From an uncultured Pseudomonadota bacterium (GTDB taxonomy: Bacteria; Pseudomonadota; Alphaproteobacteria; RUG11792): a DNA stretch of 44,015 nt. Below, one piece after another: positions 1-7,937 of the stretch (the first letter of the stretch is position 1; each line of letters starts with the position of its first letter). The stretch spans positions 1 through 44,015 of the forward strand of contig CADBLQ010000015.1 in the NCBI GenBank assembly GCA_902795615.1. The letters run 5' to 3'. The position numbers and the translations under genes are program-made. The notes under the pieces were generated by a model. It worked only from the letters and a program-made list of their open reading frames with translations, made no database searches and was not told the origin of the DNA.

Positions 1-56
1 AGTGGCGGTTCTGTGACGTAGTCACAGCCCGACAGCAATACTGCGTTAGCTGTAGT

Positions 57-81
57 GCTGGCGGAGAGAGGGGGATTCGAA
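57..81. repeat. 25-nt copy of the tRNA-Ser 3' end
   Basis: Bases 57-81 are identical to 156-180, which cover the CCA end, acceptor strand and T-arm part of the tRNA-Ser gene plus two flanking bases. The identity stops abruptly inside the T-arm. The copy lies 3' of the tRNA on its strand, about 75 bases beyond it, the arrangement left by integrases that use a tRNA 3' end as attachment site. A perfect 7-bp inverted repeat with a 3-base loop lies at 11-27. No integrase gene is visible. A decayed second tRNA-Ser is the alternative. Confidence 0.6.
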
Positions 82-157
82 AATCAAAATATACTAATTT
101 TCAATAAAGTAATTTCCGGATCCCACTCTGTCATAATTGTAGAAAATTTTTAAACGC

Positions 158-248
158 TGGCGGAGAGAGGGGGATTCGAACCCCCGATACGCAGTTAACG
201 TATACTCGCTTTCCAGGCGGGCTCCTTCAGCCACTCGGACATCTCTCC
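158..248 (-). tRNA. tRNA-Ser(GGA)
   Basis: On the minus strand the acceptor strands GGAGAGA and TCTCTCC pair, CCA is encoded, and the long variable arm is typical of class II tRNAs. The anticodon loop CTGGAAA gives GGA. The anticodon stem has one apparent C-A mismatch (CCCGC against GCGAG), which is unusual. The gene follows rlmE by about 36 bases on the same strand and is probably cotranscribed with it. Its 3' end is duplicated at 57-81. Confidence 0.9.
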
Positions 249-284
249 ATCTTCACGGAGGATATCACAGAGAGAGCATTCATA

Positions 285-941
285 TCAAGGTTGTATCTGG
301 TCTATGTTGCCCAAAAATCCTTTGCAGATGACATATAGTTCTGAAGATTCCTTACGACTGGACTTAGGTTTAAAATTTGATACTTTACGAAACGAAGAAC
401 GTAATTGTTTTAACAAAATATCAGAACCTCCCCCCTGGAACGTCTTAGCAACTAACGCTCCGCCAAAGCTTAGTGCTTGTTTAGCAAAAGTAAATACCTC
501 TTCAAGTAAATTAACTATGCGTAAATGATCAATCTTTGGGATACCACATGTACTAGGAGCCATGTCGCTAATTATTACATCAATAGACCTGCCATTTATG
601 AGTTTATATATTTTATCTAGTGTTTCATTAGAGTGAAAATCACCTTGTATAAAATCAACATTTGGTAATGGTTGCATTTCTAGCAAATCAACAGCAATTA
701 CGTGCTTACACAATGGAGCAACAAATTGTGACCAACCACCTGGAGATGCCCCTAAATCTAAGACAACAGAATTTGAATTTATTATTGAATACTTTTGCTG
801 AATTTCCATAATTTTAAATGTTGCACGTGAGCGATATCCGTCATTACGTGCCTGAATTACGTACTTATCGTTTAGTTGACGTTGTAACCACTTTTTAGAT
901 GAATTGGTTAAGTGTTTATTTCTGACACGTTGTTTTAGCAT
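285..941 (-). CDS. rlmE: 23S rRNA 2'-O-ribose U2552 methyltransferase RlmE
   Basis: RlmE (FtsJ/RrmJ) uses S-adenosylmethionine to methylate the ribose of U2552 in the A-loop of 23S rRNA during large-subunit maturation. The 218-residue product has the Rossmann SAM motif LDLGASPGGW at about 61-70. The K-D-K-E catalytic tetrad can be placed at K43, D126 (DMAPS), K166 (AKTFQGG) and E198 (RKESSELY). Length is normal for the family. It diverges from the prepilin-like gene with only about 53 bases between their starts, and tRNA-Ser lies just downstream. Confidence 0.95.
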   Translation of the reverse strand: MLKQRVRNKHLTNSSKKWLQRQLNDKYVIQARNDGYRSRATFKIMEIQQKYSIINSNSVVLDLGASPGGWSQFVAPLCKHVIAVDLLEMQPLPNVDFIQGDFHSNETLDKIYKLINGRSIDVIISDMAPSTCGIPKIDHLRIVNLLEEVFTFAKQALSFGGALVAKTFQGGGSDILLKQLRSSFRKVSNFKPKSSRKESSELYVICKGFLGNIDQIQP

Positions 942-994
942 ATTTTAATAAATTCAAATAATACTCATCATGTGTATTGTACCTAATTAATAAC

Positions 995-1510
995 ATGACA
1001 AAACGCCTGAGGGGATTTGCATTAGTGGAAGTATCCATAGCTTTATTAATATTGGGAATGATTACAAGTATTACTATGAGCCAACTAGCTACCCTAACAA
1101 AGTTAAGAAGAGAGCAAGTTACTCGAGATAATATGGAATTTGTAGTAAAAGCATTAGGAGCTTATTACTTGAATAAAAATGGTCATCTACCAAAACCTTG
1201 TAATATTACATCTGATGGCTTTGGTACAATACCGTATTCAGCAATGGGTATTATGTATCGGTATAGTAGAGATGGATATGGCAGACCACTACTGTACAAA
1301 TATCATGCAACAGCATATGGTAACCCAAGACCTAATGAGACAGTAATGCTGTTTGATGTCAAGAATGATACTATGCTCTTTGAAATAAAAACAGTGGATG
1401 GCAAACAAAGAGTGTGGTATAGTGAAAAGGTCTTTACACAGGTTTATTGTCAGGGTAAAACTTTCAGAGTATTGATGCCACCTGCAACATCACTTGGCGC
1501 GAAATTTTAA
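995..1510 (+). CDS. Type IV prepilin-like / pseudopilin protein
   Basis: The second ATG (995) is preferred because it gives a short basic leader, MTKRLRG, ending at a prepilin-peptidase site: G then F, with Glu at mature position 5 (FALVEVSIALLILG), followed by a single hydrophobic helix. That is the class III signal of type IV pilins and type II secretion pseudopilins. The remaining 140 or so residues are a globular domain I cannot assign; it has several Tyr and Pro residues and two Cys. Length (171 residues) suits a minor pilin. No other pilus or secretion gene is nearby, so the partner machinery is unknown. Confidence 0.75.
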   Translation: MTKRLRGFALVEVSIALLILGMITSITMSQLATLTKLRREQVTRDNMEFVVKALGAYYLNKNGHLPKPCNITSDGFGTIPYSAMGIMYRYSRDGYGRPLLYKYHATAYGNPRPNETVMLFDVKNDTMLFEIKTVDGKQRVWYSEKVFTQVYCQGKTFRVLMPPATSLGAKF

Positions 1511-1601
1511 AGTTTACATATTGAATAGATTTTTGTGCCAAAAGATGCTAGCATTCATATATGCTTAAAGGACATATATGTCTAGAAGATAATATCTTAT
1601 T

Positions 1602-2150
1602 ATGAAAGTAATTTTGTTAGAAAAGGTTGAAAATTTAGGGGTTATTGGTGACTCAGTAGAGGTAAAAAGTGGGTATGCAAGAAATTTTTTGTTACCGCAA
1701 GGAAAAGCTTTACGTTCAACAAAGGAAAATTTAGCATATTTCGAATCTAAAAAAGCTGAAATTGAAGCAAAAAATAACAAGCTAAAGGCAGAAGCTGAAA
1801 AATTAGCAGAAACAATGAAAAATATAACCATTGTACTAATTCGCCAAGCTAGTGAGTCGGGTTTCTTATTTGGTTCTGTACGACCAGGAGATATAGTTTC
1901 AGAATTAGAAAAGCAAAATGTGCATGTAGCTAAATCTCAACTTAAAATAAAAAATCCATTAAAAACAATCGGTTCGTATCAGATCGGGATTCAGTTACAT
2001 CCAGAAGTTGTAGTCGACATAACATTGCGTATTGAAGCTCCCAGACAGCAGACTGTTAAAAGTGAAGATACTGGTGCACCGGTTGAGGCAGAAACTAATA
2101 CTGATAACATAACATCTGAAGCAGTAGCTGAAATTCCCGAAGATAATTAA
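1602..2150 (+). CDS. rplI: 50S ribosomal protein L9 (bL9)
   Basis: bL9 binds domain V of 23S rRNA near the L1 stalk and helps keep the reading frame. The N-terminal domain is clear: MKVILLEKVENLG at the start and GYARNFLLPQGKA at about 26-38, followed by the long Lys/Glu/Ala-rich connecting helix and the C-terminal domain. At 182 residues it is about 30 longer than usual, the excess being an acidic Thr/Glu-rich tail. It lacks the usual rpsF-rpsR partners upstream and is followed after 19 bases by hisS. Confidence 0.95.
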   Translation: MKVILLEKVENLGVIGDSVEVKSGYARNFLLPQGKALRSTKENLAYFESKKAEIEAKNNKLKAEAEKLAETMKNITIVLIRQASESGFLFGSVRPGDIVSELEKQNVHVAKSQLKIKNPLKTIGSYQIGIQLHPEVVVDITLRIEAPRQQTVKSEDTGAPVEAETNTDNITSEAVAEIPEDN

Positions 2151-2169
2151 TATTTTAAGGGAGATAAAA

Positions 2170-3465
2170 ATGGATGAAAATCCAAATAATGAACTACGCG
2201 AAAAGGTAGCACCCATTCGCGGAATGAAGGATCTTTATGGTGTAGACTTTCGAAAATATCAATTTATAATTGATGTTGCAACTCGCATTGCAAACAAATT
2301 CGGGTATCAGCTGATCGAAACTCCAATTGTGGAACAGACAGCAGTATTTCAACGGTCATTAGGTGACGAGAGTGATGTCGTTTCTAAAGAAATGTATTCA
2401 TTTGTAGATAAAGGCGGGGAAGATATTACATTGCGACCAGAGGGTACAGCTGGAGTAATGAGGGCAATTTCGAGTAATAAGTTATTAGTGAATAACAATA
2501 ATCCGCTAAAACTAATGTACTATGGTCCAATGTTTAGGTATGACCGCCCCCAAAAAGGACGATATCGACAGTTTCACCAAATAGGTTTTGAACATATAGG
2601 TGAAAAAAGTCCGTATACCGATGTCGTAAACATAGCGTTAGCTATGGATATTTTTAAAAACATTGGGTTATGCGGTGTAGTAGTTCATATCAACACACTT
2701 GGGGGAGCAGTTTCACGTGAAAAATATGCTAAGGCACTGGTGGAGTATTTAAATAAGTATGAACAGCAACTATCTGCAGTATCAAAATGCAGATTGAAAA
2801 AAAATCCACTGAGAATTTTAGATTCTAAAGAACCGACCGATATAGATATTTGTACTAATGCTCCCAAGATTCAAGATTTTTTGACACCTGATGACAAAAA
2901 ATATTTCGATACTGTATTAGAACTACTTAAGTTATGGTCAATAGATTACGAAGTCGACCCCAAATTAGTCCGAGGGTTAGATTATTATACTCACACGACA
3001 TTTGAGTTTAAAATTCCTAATGGCTCGTATCAAGATGCATTAGGTGGTGGTGGAAGGTACGATGGCTTATTGAAATTATTTGGCGGTAATGACATTTCTG
3101 GTGTTGGTTTTGCGCTAGGTGCAGAACGAATAATGATGCTGTTGAATGAAAAAATACTGCCACCTTTAGGACGAAAAGTAGCGGTGATCCCAGTATCAGA
3201 AAATGAGTTCGCGGATGTTTTCGAATTAATGGCTACTTTATTAGATGAACAAGTTCCTACGGAGTTAATACTTACTGGTTCAAACCTAAAAAAACGTGTT
3301 GAAATAGCTACAAAACGTGGCTGTTCTCATTTGATAGTTATAGGAGATGATGAAAAAAAGCAATGTAACGTGGCATTAACCGAAATTGACAATCCCAAAC
3401 TCAGAAACATACTTTTGTCTAAAAACAAACTAATCTCATTTTTAAAAGAAGAGTGCAATTTCTAA
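2170..3465 (+). CDS. hisS: Histidyl-tRNA synthetase
   Basis: A class IIa aminoacyl-tRNA synthetase that charges tRNA-His. Class II motif 2 is seen as MFRYDRPQKGRYRQFHQIG, motif 3 as GVGFALGAERIMML, and the histidine-specific signature as LVRGLDYYTHTTFEF. A C-terminal anticodon-binding domain follows (about residues 335-431). Length (431) is normal. A strong ribosome-binding site, AAGGGAG, lies 7 bases before the ATG. The motif 2 residues are the standard bacterial type, with no sign of the reduced G-1 recognition known from some alphaproteobacteria. Confidence 0.97.
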   Translation: MDENPNNELREKVAPIRGMKDLYGVDFRKYQFIIDVATRIANKFGYQLIETPIVEQTAVFQRSLGDESDVVSKEMYSFVDKGGEDITLRPEGTAGVMRAISSNKLLVNNNNPLKLMYYGPMFRYDRPQKGRYRQFHQIGFEHIGEKSPYTDVVNIALAMDIFKNIGLCGVVVHINTLGGAVSREKYAKALVEYLNKYEQQLSAVSKCRLKKNPLRILDSKEPTDIDICTNAPKIQDFLTPDDKKYFDTVLELLKLWSIDYEVDPKLVRGLDYYTHTTFEFKIPNGSYQDALGGGGRYDGLLKLFGGNDISGVGFALGAERIMMLLNEKILPPLGRKVAVIPVSENEFADVFELMATLLDEQVPTELILTGSNLKKRVEIATKRGCSHLIVIGDDEKKQCNVALTEIDNPKLRNILLSKNKLISFLKEECNF

Positions 3466-3474
3466 AATTTGAGG

Positions 3475-3499
3475 GGTTCAGTCTAATATAGATTGAACC
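3475..3499. terminator. Hairpin between convergent hisS and response-regulator genes
   Basis: GGTTCAGTCT pairs with AGATTGAACC (10 bp, one G-T pair) around a 5-base loop. It sits between two converging genes and overlaps the last codons of the minus-strand regulator gene. A short T-rich stretch follows on the minus strand and none on the plus strand. It is probably a bidirectional terminator. Confidence 0.55.
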
Positions 3500-4220
3500 T
3501 GATTACTCGAGATGGAGGAACTATTGTCTTTATCCAGTAGTTAATACTATTAACTAGGTCATTTTTGAATTTGGAAAACTCAAATGACTTACAAATGTAA
3601 CCCGACGCACCATATTGATATGCTTTAATCATTGCTTCTGTATTAATGTTATTAGTCAACATGATAATTGGGACACAAACAAACCGGTAATTCTGTTTTA
3701 ATTCACGTAGCATTGATAGCCCATCCCGCTTAGGCATGTAGTAATCCAGAAAGATTAAATCGGGTGTTCGGAATTCATCGAAGTTGGAACGGGTTTTTAA
3801 TAGTCGCGTCGCTTGGTTACAATCATGAACAAACATAATATTGAGATTTGCAATTCCGCTTAATGCTCGTTGCGTTATTTTCTCGTCATCTGGATTATCT
3901 TCAACAACAAGTATATTTGCTGGTTCTTCATCAAATTTATTCGTTATATGACGACTTCTGAGGTTCTTTCTAGAATAGTCTGCAAATATAGATTCAACCG
4001 AGATTTTATATATTTCAGTAAGTCTATATAATAACGCGGGCGGAACTCGACTTAATGCAACTTCATACTTTTGCAATTGCTGAAATGAAATTCCGAGAAT
4101 ATCAGCGACGTCATGTAAAGTCAATTTCTGACGCTTTCTGCAATCTTTAAGTCTGCTTCCCAAATATAAATCAAAGTCGTGTGTATCAAACCCATCAACA
4201 GATATTCTTTTCCTCTTCAT
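3483..4220 (-). CDS. XRE-type DNA-binding / receiver-domain response regulator
   Basis: A 245-residue protein with an N-terminal XRE/Cro-C1 helix-turn-helix (about 20-75: LTLHDVADILGISFQQLQKYE) and a C-terminal receiver domain (about 100-235). Receiver residues are intact: acidic pair E107-D108, phospho-acceptor D159 in FLDYYMP, T189 and K211. The receiver resembles the small Rcp1-like class that pairs with phytochrome-type kinases. DNA-binding domain first and receiver last is the reverse of most response regulators. Its start overlaps the kinase stop (ATGA), so the pair is translationally coupled. The target genes are unknown. Confidence 0.85.
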   Translation of the reverse strand: MKRKRISVDGFDTHDFDLYLGSRLKDCRKRQKLTLHDVADILGISFQQLQKYEVALSRVPPALLYRLTEIYKISVESIFADYSRKNLRSRHITNKFDEEPANILVVEDNPDDEKITQRALSGIANLNIMFVHDCNQATRLLKTRSNFDEFRTPDLIFLDYYMPKRDGLSMLRELKQNYRFVCVPIIMLTNNINTEAMIKAYQYGASGYICKSFEFSKFKNDLVNSINYWIKTIVPPSRVIRFNLY

Positions 4221-5119
4221 AGCTTGCTCCGTTTGCTTCGACTACCTATTGTGCCAACACCACCTGCAGAGACTTTCAATTGCTTATATCCACAAGCACT
4301 TATAGACGATTTTACTCCCGTCTTTTTAGCAGATGCTGAGATTATATTCATCTCATAATTTCTGTTTGAGCGAGGTGTTGCTTTTTTAGAAAGCTCAACT
4401 TTTGCTGGTAATTCAAGCTCCCACATACAACCTCGTTCGGATTTTACGAGTTGCAGAAAACCGTGGTTCTTCGTTAATAGGGAGTTAACAATTGAAATTC
4501 CAGAAGCAGGCAAATTAAATGAGTTACGAATTTTCTTACGAACTCGCCCCGTTAATACTTTTCCATTATCACTAAACTGAAGCATTATTCGATTATCGCG
4601 TTGACAGAGCTTTCGAATGCTTATTATCAACGCTCCTTTTGTTTCCGCATGATTTAATGAATTTTCAATTAAGTTTTTGAAAACTCTCAATATTTCATCT
4701 TTGTTCCCGATAATATTAGGAAGACCAGGTTCTATATCAATGTGGCAATTACGCTCATTTAATTGGCTTAATAGAAGACAATGTAACGGTTCTAGTAGCG
4801 TCTCTAAGTCAAATGCTTCAACGGTATTGTGGTTATCTAATAGTTGACTGATATTAATGCTATTCAGCGTATATACACAGTACTCAGCAGCACTGATACA
4901 CCTCAGTGTGGCACTCTTATCTATTGAATCTGCATTAGCGAGTTCCTCTTTTAAAATTTGCAAATAGTTCGCGATATTCCGCAACGGTCCCTGCAAATCA
5001 TGCTGATATTTTCGCAAAAAATCTTCCCAATCATTTAACATGTTGGTATGGTGTTCACGAACAATTTCTTGTTCACTAATCGTTTCATCTCTGCTTTTCA
5101 TAACAGTCTTTTCGTGCAT
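4217..5119 (-). CDS. Soluble sensor-less histidine kinase
   Basis: From the ATG at 5119 the product is 300 residues. A HisKA dimerisation helix carries the phospho-acceptor His in YQHDLQGPLRNI (about residue 40), followed by a GHKL ATPase domain with N-box FKNLIENSLNHAE and G1-like FSDNGKV. The G2 glycines are degenerate (ASGISIVNSLL). A basic Ser/Gly/Lys-rich tail of about 60 residues follows. There is no membrane segment or input domain. I chose 5119 because TAGGGGG lies 4 bases upstream; an in-frame ATG at 5260 adds 47 residues but has no visible ribosome-binding site. It overlaps the cognate XRE-receiver gene by 4 bases. Confidence 0.75.
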   Translation of the reverse strand: MHEKTVMKSRDETISEQEIVREHHTNMLNDWEDFLRKYQHDLQGPLRNIANYLQILKEELANADSIDKSATLRCISAAEYCVYTLNSINISQLLDNHNTVEAFDLETLLEPLHCLLLSQLNERNCHIDIEPGLPNIIGNKDEILRVFKNLIENSLNHAETKGALIISIRKLCQRDNRIMLQFSDNGKVLTGRVRKKIRNSFNLPASGISIVNSLLTKNHGFLQLVKSERGCMWELELPAKVELSKKATPRSNRNYEMNIISASAKKTGVKSSISACGYKQLKVSAGGVGTIGSRSKRSKL

Positions 5120-5502
5120 ACTACCCCCTATCACCGCCTCTCTCGTTCCAGTAGAAGTCGACACTGCCAACGTACAAAATGCTACAGTATAAACTCTGTC
5201 GCTAATTGATTGAAATATTGTCTTATTCTCAACTGCAGGTTGAGTTTGTTGACTAAACACATAAAGTATATATGCTTATTTACTCGCACGCAATTTACTA
5301 TGGCAATTTCTTTTGTTAATCGTCATAACTTAAATAAAATTTATATTAAATTTTAAACCATTATTATGTTTGTACATATGTAAGGGAATGATATACGGCA
5401 AATAAAAAAGTCAAAATTCTTTCAAGGTTTATGCAAATTTAACCAAAAATTAACAACGCATTTTTAATCTAACAATGTAAGGAGTGTGGAGCTAATAAAA
5501 TA

Positions 5503-6162
5503 ATGGGATACAGTCAAAACAATATGATGATAAGACGTCATGAAGAATTCAATTACAAGCAGGAGTGGCTAGAGTACGTTAATAACTCAGCAAGCACATC
5601 TCGATTAATACGCTTTGGTAAAAAAGATTTTGATTTACTATCAACAGAAAATTCAATTCGATGCCAGTCAAGTATAAACTTAATTGAGACAGATGCAAAA
5701 CAAGTAACTCCACTAATATGTGGTACAACATTTGTTGAATCAAAACTATTTCCTATAAAAAATGCGAATTTAAATCGGTCAGGTGCAGCATATGCTTCTG
5801 CATTCCAGGGTGCTATACCTACTGGTCCAGTATCACCACAATTAATGCACCAAGTGATGTGTAGTGCATTATCGGAAATTCTTGTAATACAACTTGCTTT
5901 TACTCAGAAACGTGGAGATGAAAATGTGGCAACAGTTACTTCTGTACAGAAATTTGAAAATTGTTTTATTACTATGGTAGATATGGTGACTTATGAATAC
6001 ATGACAATATTTGAATTTTCGTATTTGACATACGGCGTTACAATAAAATCTATGGAACAACCAGTAGGAGATAAGGCTCATGCAGCCGATGGGCAATTCT
6101 CTTATCAATTTGATTTTTCAGGTAATATCGGAGCTAATAAAGTGGGAACAGGTAGTATGTAA
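5503..6162 (+). CDS. Hcp-like tube protein (putative)
   Basis: A 219-residue protein with no signal peptide. The C-terminal half follows the layout of type VI secretion Hcp proteins by eye: a (S/T)PxLM segment (SPQLMHQ), a charged turn GDEN, a strand pair ENCFITMV, then FEFSYLTYGVTI, and a final SYQFDFSGNIGANK resembling the YGWNIRQN end of Pseudomonas Hcp1. Hcp forms stacked hexameric rings inside a contractile sheath. The N-terminal 60 or so residues do not match Hcp1. No sheath, baseplate or ClpV gene is in the window, so it is an orphan here. A diverged tail-tube protein of another contractile system is possible. Confidence 0.45.
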   Translation: MGYSQNNMMIRRHEEFNYKQEWLEYVNNSASTSRLIRFGKKDFDLLSTENSIRCQSSINLIETDAKQVTPLICGTTFVESKLFPIKNANLNRSGAAYASAFQGAIPTGPVSPQLMHQVMCSALSEILVIQLAFTQKRGDENVATVTSVQKFENCFITMVDMVTYEYMTIFEFSYLTYGVTIKSMEQPVGDKAHAADGQFSYQFDFSGNIGANKVGTGSM

Positions 6163-6174
6163 TTAAGACACTAC

Positions 6175-6204
6175 TTGACACTACTATAAAATAAGCGGTA
6201 CTAT
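6175..6204 (+). promoter_or_regulatory. Sigma70-type promoter upstream of membrane-protein gene
   Basis: TTGACA (6175-6180) is a perfect -35 box, followed after 18 bases by TACTAT (6199-6204). Transcription would start near 6211, about 20 bases before the ATG at 6234. Confidence 0.65.
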
Positions 6205-6233
6205 GAAATAGGTGTTGTAGAATTGCGATACTT

Positions 6234-6815
6234 ATGTATTCATGGAAAATTTTTAAATATCCGTTCGGACGATTTTTTTGCTGGATCATTGTATCATCAG
6301 CAGGTTTGGTGATTTTAGAAGGGGTATTATTTGGTAACTTGTGTATGTCCTTTTATTATAAACCAACTCCTGCTGGTATTAATTTACCAGGAAATATAGG
6401 CGACTTTATAAATCTATTAATTACGCACCCTGAATATATTACGAAACATTATTTAGACCATTGTACATGGAGTGATGACATCTTATTATTGTTAATAATT
6501 ATAGTATTTCTTTACGGTATCTATTTTGCTCACCACTATGCAATGCGTAGAGCCTTGTTTTATCAATATAAATACATACGTGTAACTGTTCCATTTGATA
6601 AAATCAGTATTAAACATGTACTTTTTATAATACTTGGATATATATTGTTTTATAGTATTCCATCTAGCATTTTCTATCCTGAGCCAAAACCAGGACTTGA
6701 ATTTTTATATTCTCTATTAGATCTCACATTTAACATGACCGTTTTGTATGTACTTCTAAATCTTTATATGACAAGAGTTTCAAAAATTGAATGGCTGTCT
6801 GAAGAGAAGAATTAA
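6234..6815 (+). CDS. Multi-pass inner-membrane protein of unknown function
   Basis: 193 residues with about four hydrophobic spans: near 15-35 (FFCWIIVSSAGLVILEGV), 83-100 (ILLLLIIIVFLYGIYF), 125-145 (HVLFIILGYILFY) and 158-178. A periplasmic or cytoplasmic loop of about 45 residues separates the first two, and a basic stretch (AMRRALFYQYKYIR) follows the second. I recognise no family. It has its own good promoter and lies between the Hcp-like gene and tRNA-Cys. A short T-poor stretch follows the stop with no obvious terminator. Confidence 0.7.
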   Translation: MYSWKIFKYPFGRFFCWIIVSSAGLVILEGVLFGNLCMSFYYKPTPAGINLPGNIGDFINLLITHPEYITKHYLDHCTWSDDILLLLIIIVFLYGIYFAHHYAMRRALFYQYKYIRVTVPFDKISIKHVLFIILGYILFYSIPSSIFYPEPKPGLEFLYSLLDLTFNMTVLYVLLNLYMTRVSKIEWLSEEKN

Positions 6816-6851
6816 GGGATGAAATATATAAAACGTTGTGTATAGGATAAA

Positions 6852-6880
6852 TTGAGCCGATAGGCAGTTTGTGTTAAACT
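6852..6880 (+). promoter_or_regulatory. Promoter of tRNA-Cys and accA
   Basis: TTGAGC (6852-6857), a 17-base spacer and TAAACT (6875-6880) would start transcription about 13 bases before the mature tRNA 5' end at 6900. Confidence 0.55.
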
Positions 6881-6899
6881 AACGGTGTCACATAAGAAC

Positions 6900-6973
6900 G
6901 GTCGAGTGGCAGAGCGGTTATGCAGAGGACTGCAAATCCTTGTAGATCGGTTCGACTCCGGTCTCGACCTCCA
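6900..6973 (+). tRNA. tRNA-Cys(GCA)
   Basis: Acceptor strands GGTCGAG and CTCGACC pair perfectly. The anticodon stem-loop GGACTGCAAATCC gives GCA, discriminator base 73 is U as expected for tRNA-Cys, and CCA is encoded. The accA start codon lies 15 bases after the CCA. Confidence 0.96.
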
Positions 6974-6987
6974 CAATCGGAAATCAC

Positions 6988-7917
6988 ATGTCAACTATCT
7001 TAGATTTTGAAAAATCCGTTTTATCTTTAGAAAAGCAGTTAGAGGAGTTACAGAAATCAGCCCCCGATAGTAATACTGATGTTTCTACAGATATTGCTAA
7101 ATTACGAGATAAAATTGATAAAATGCTGAAAAAAATCTACTCTAAGCTATCACCGTGGGACGTAGTACAAGTTGCCAGGTTACCTGAACGCCCGAAATTC
7201 ACTGATTATTTAAATGGTATGTTCACTGATTTTATTGAGTTATGTGGTGACCGAATTTGTGGCGAAGATAAAGCAATAGTTTGTGGCTTTGCCAAAATTA
7301 ACAATCAAAAATGTATGTTAATAGGTCAAGAGAAAGGTATTGATACTGAAAGTCGTATACAACATAATTTCGGTATGCCTCGTCCTGAGGGATACCGCAA
7401 AGTCGTACGATTATTAGATTTAGCTGGCAGGTTTAAACTGCCTGTAATAACGTTAGTAGATACGTCAGGAGCATACCCAGGTATAGAGTCGGAGGAACGG
7501 GGACAAGCAGAAGCAATAGCAAGGTGCATTGAAAAATCTATGCAAATAAATGTCCCTATTATAAGTACTATAATTGGTGAAGGTGGCTCCGGTGGAGCTA
7601 TTGCTATCGCTACAGCGGATCAAGTACTTATGCTTGAACATTCAATTTATTCTGTAATATCTCCTGAAGGTTGTGCCTCGATTTTATGGAAAGATGATAA
7701 AAAGGCACCTACTGTAGCAGAAATCTTGCATTTGACAGCTTCTGAACTTAAGAAATTAGGAGCTATTGATACAATAATTAAAGAACCAGCAGGGGGAGCT
7801 CATAGGAATAAGGAACAGACTATACAAAATGTTAAAAAATCTATACTTCTTGCTTTAGATAGAACCAAAAATGTTAAGAATTTAAGGGAAATCCGCCGAA
7901 AGAAATTTTTTGTATAA
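6988..7917 (+). CDS. accA: Acetyl-CoA carboxylase carboxyltransferase subunit alpha
   Basis: AccA and AccD form the transferase that moves CO2 from carboxybiotin to acetyl-CoA, giving malonyl-CoA for fatty acid synthesis. The 309-residue product shows the family's N-terminal coiled segment, HNFGMPRPEGYRK, DTSGAYPGIESEERGQ and the CoA-binding glycine stretch GEGGSGGAIAIA. Length is normal. Only 14 bases separate the tRNA-Cys CCA end from the ATG, with just a weak CGGAA as ribosome-binding site, so after tRNA processing the message would have a very short leader. dapD follows after 20 bases. Confidence 0.97.
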   Translation: MSTILDFEKSVLSLEKQLEELQKSAPDSNTDVSTDIAKLRDKIDKMLKKIYSKLSPWDVVQVARLPERPKFTDYLNGMFTDFIELCGDRICGEDKAIVCGFAKINNQKCMLIGQEKGIDTESRIQHNFGMPRPEGYRKVVRLLDLAGRFKLPVITLVDTSGAYPGIESEERGQAEAIARCIEKSMQINVPIISTIIGEGGSGGAIAIATADQVLMLEHSIYSVISPEGCASILWKDDKKAPTVAEILHLTASELKKLGAIDTIIKEPAGGAHRNKEQTIQNVKKSILLALDRTKNVKNLREIRRKKFFV

Positions 7918-7937
7918 CGTATAATAAAGGCTCTGTT

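Noticed and set aside
4217-5119. Reading the kinase as part of the CckA-ChpT relay
   Set aside because: It has its own phospho-acceptor His in a HisKA helix and a coupled receiver gene; the CckA domains are absent.
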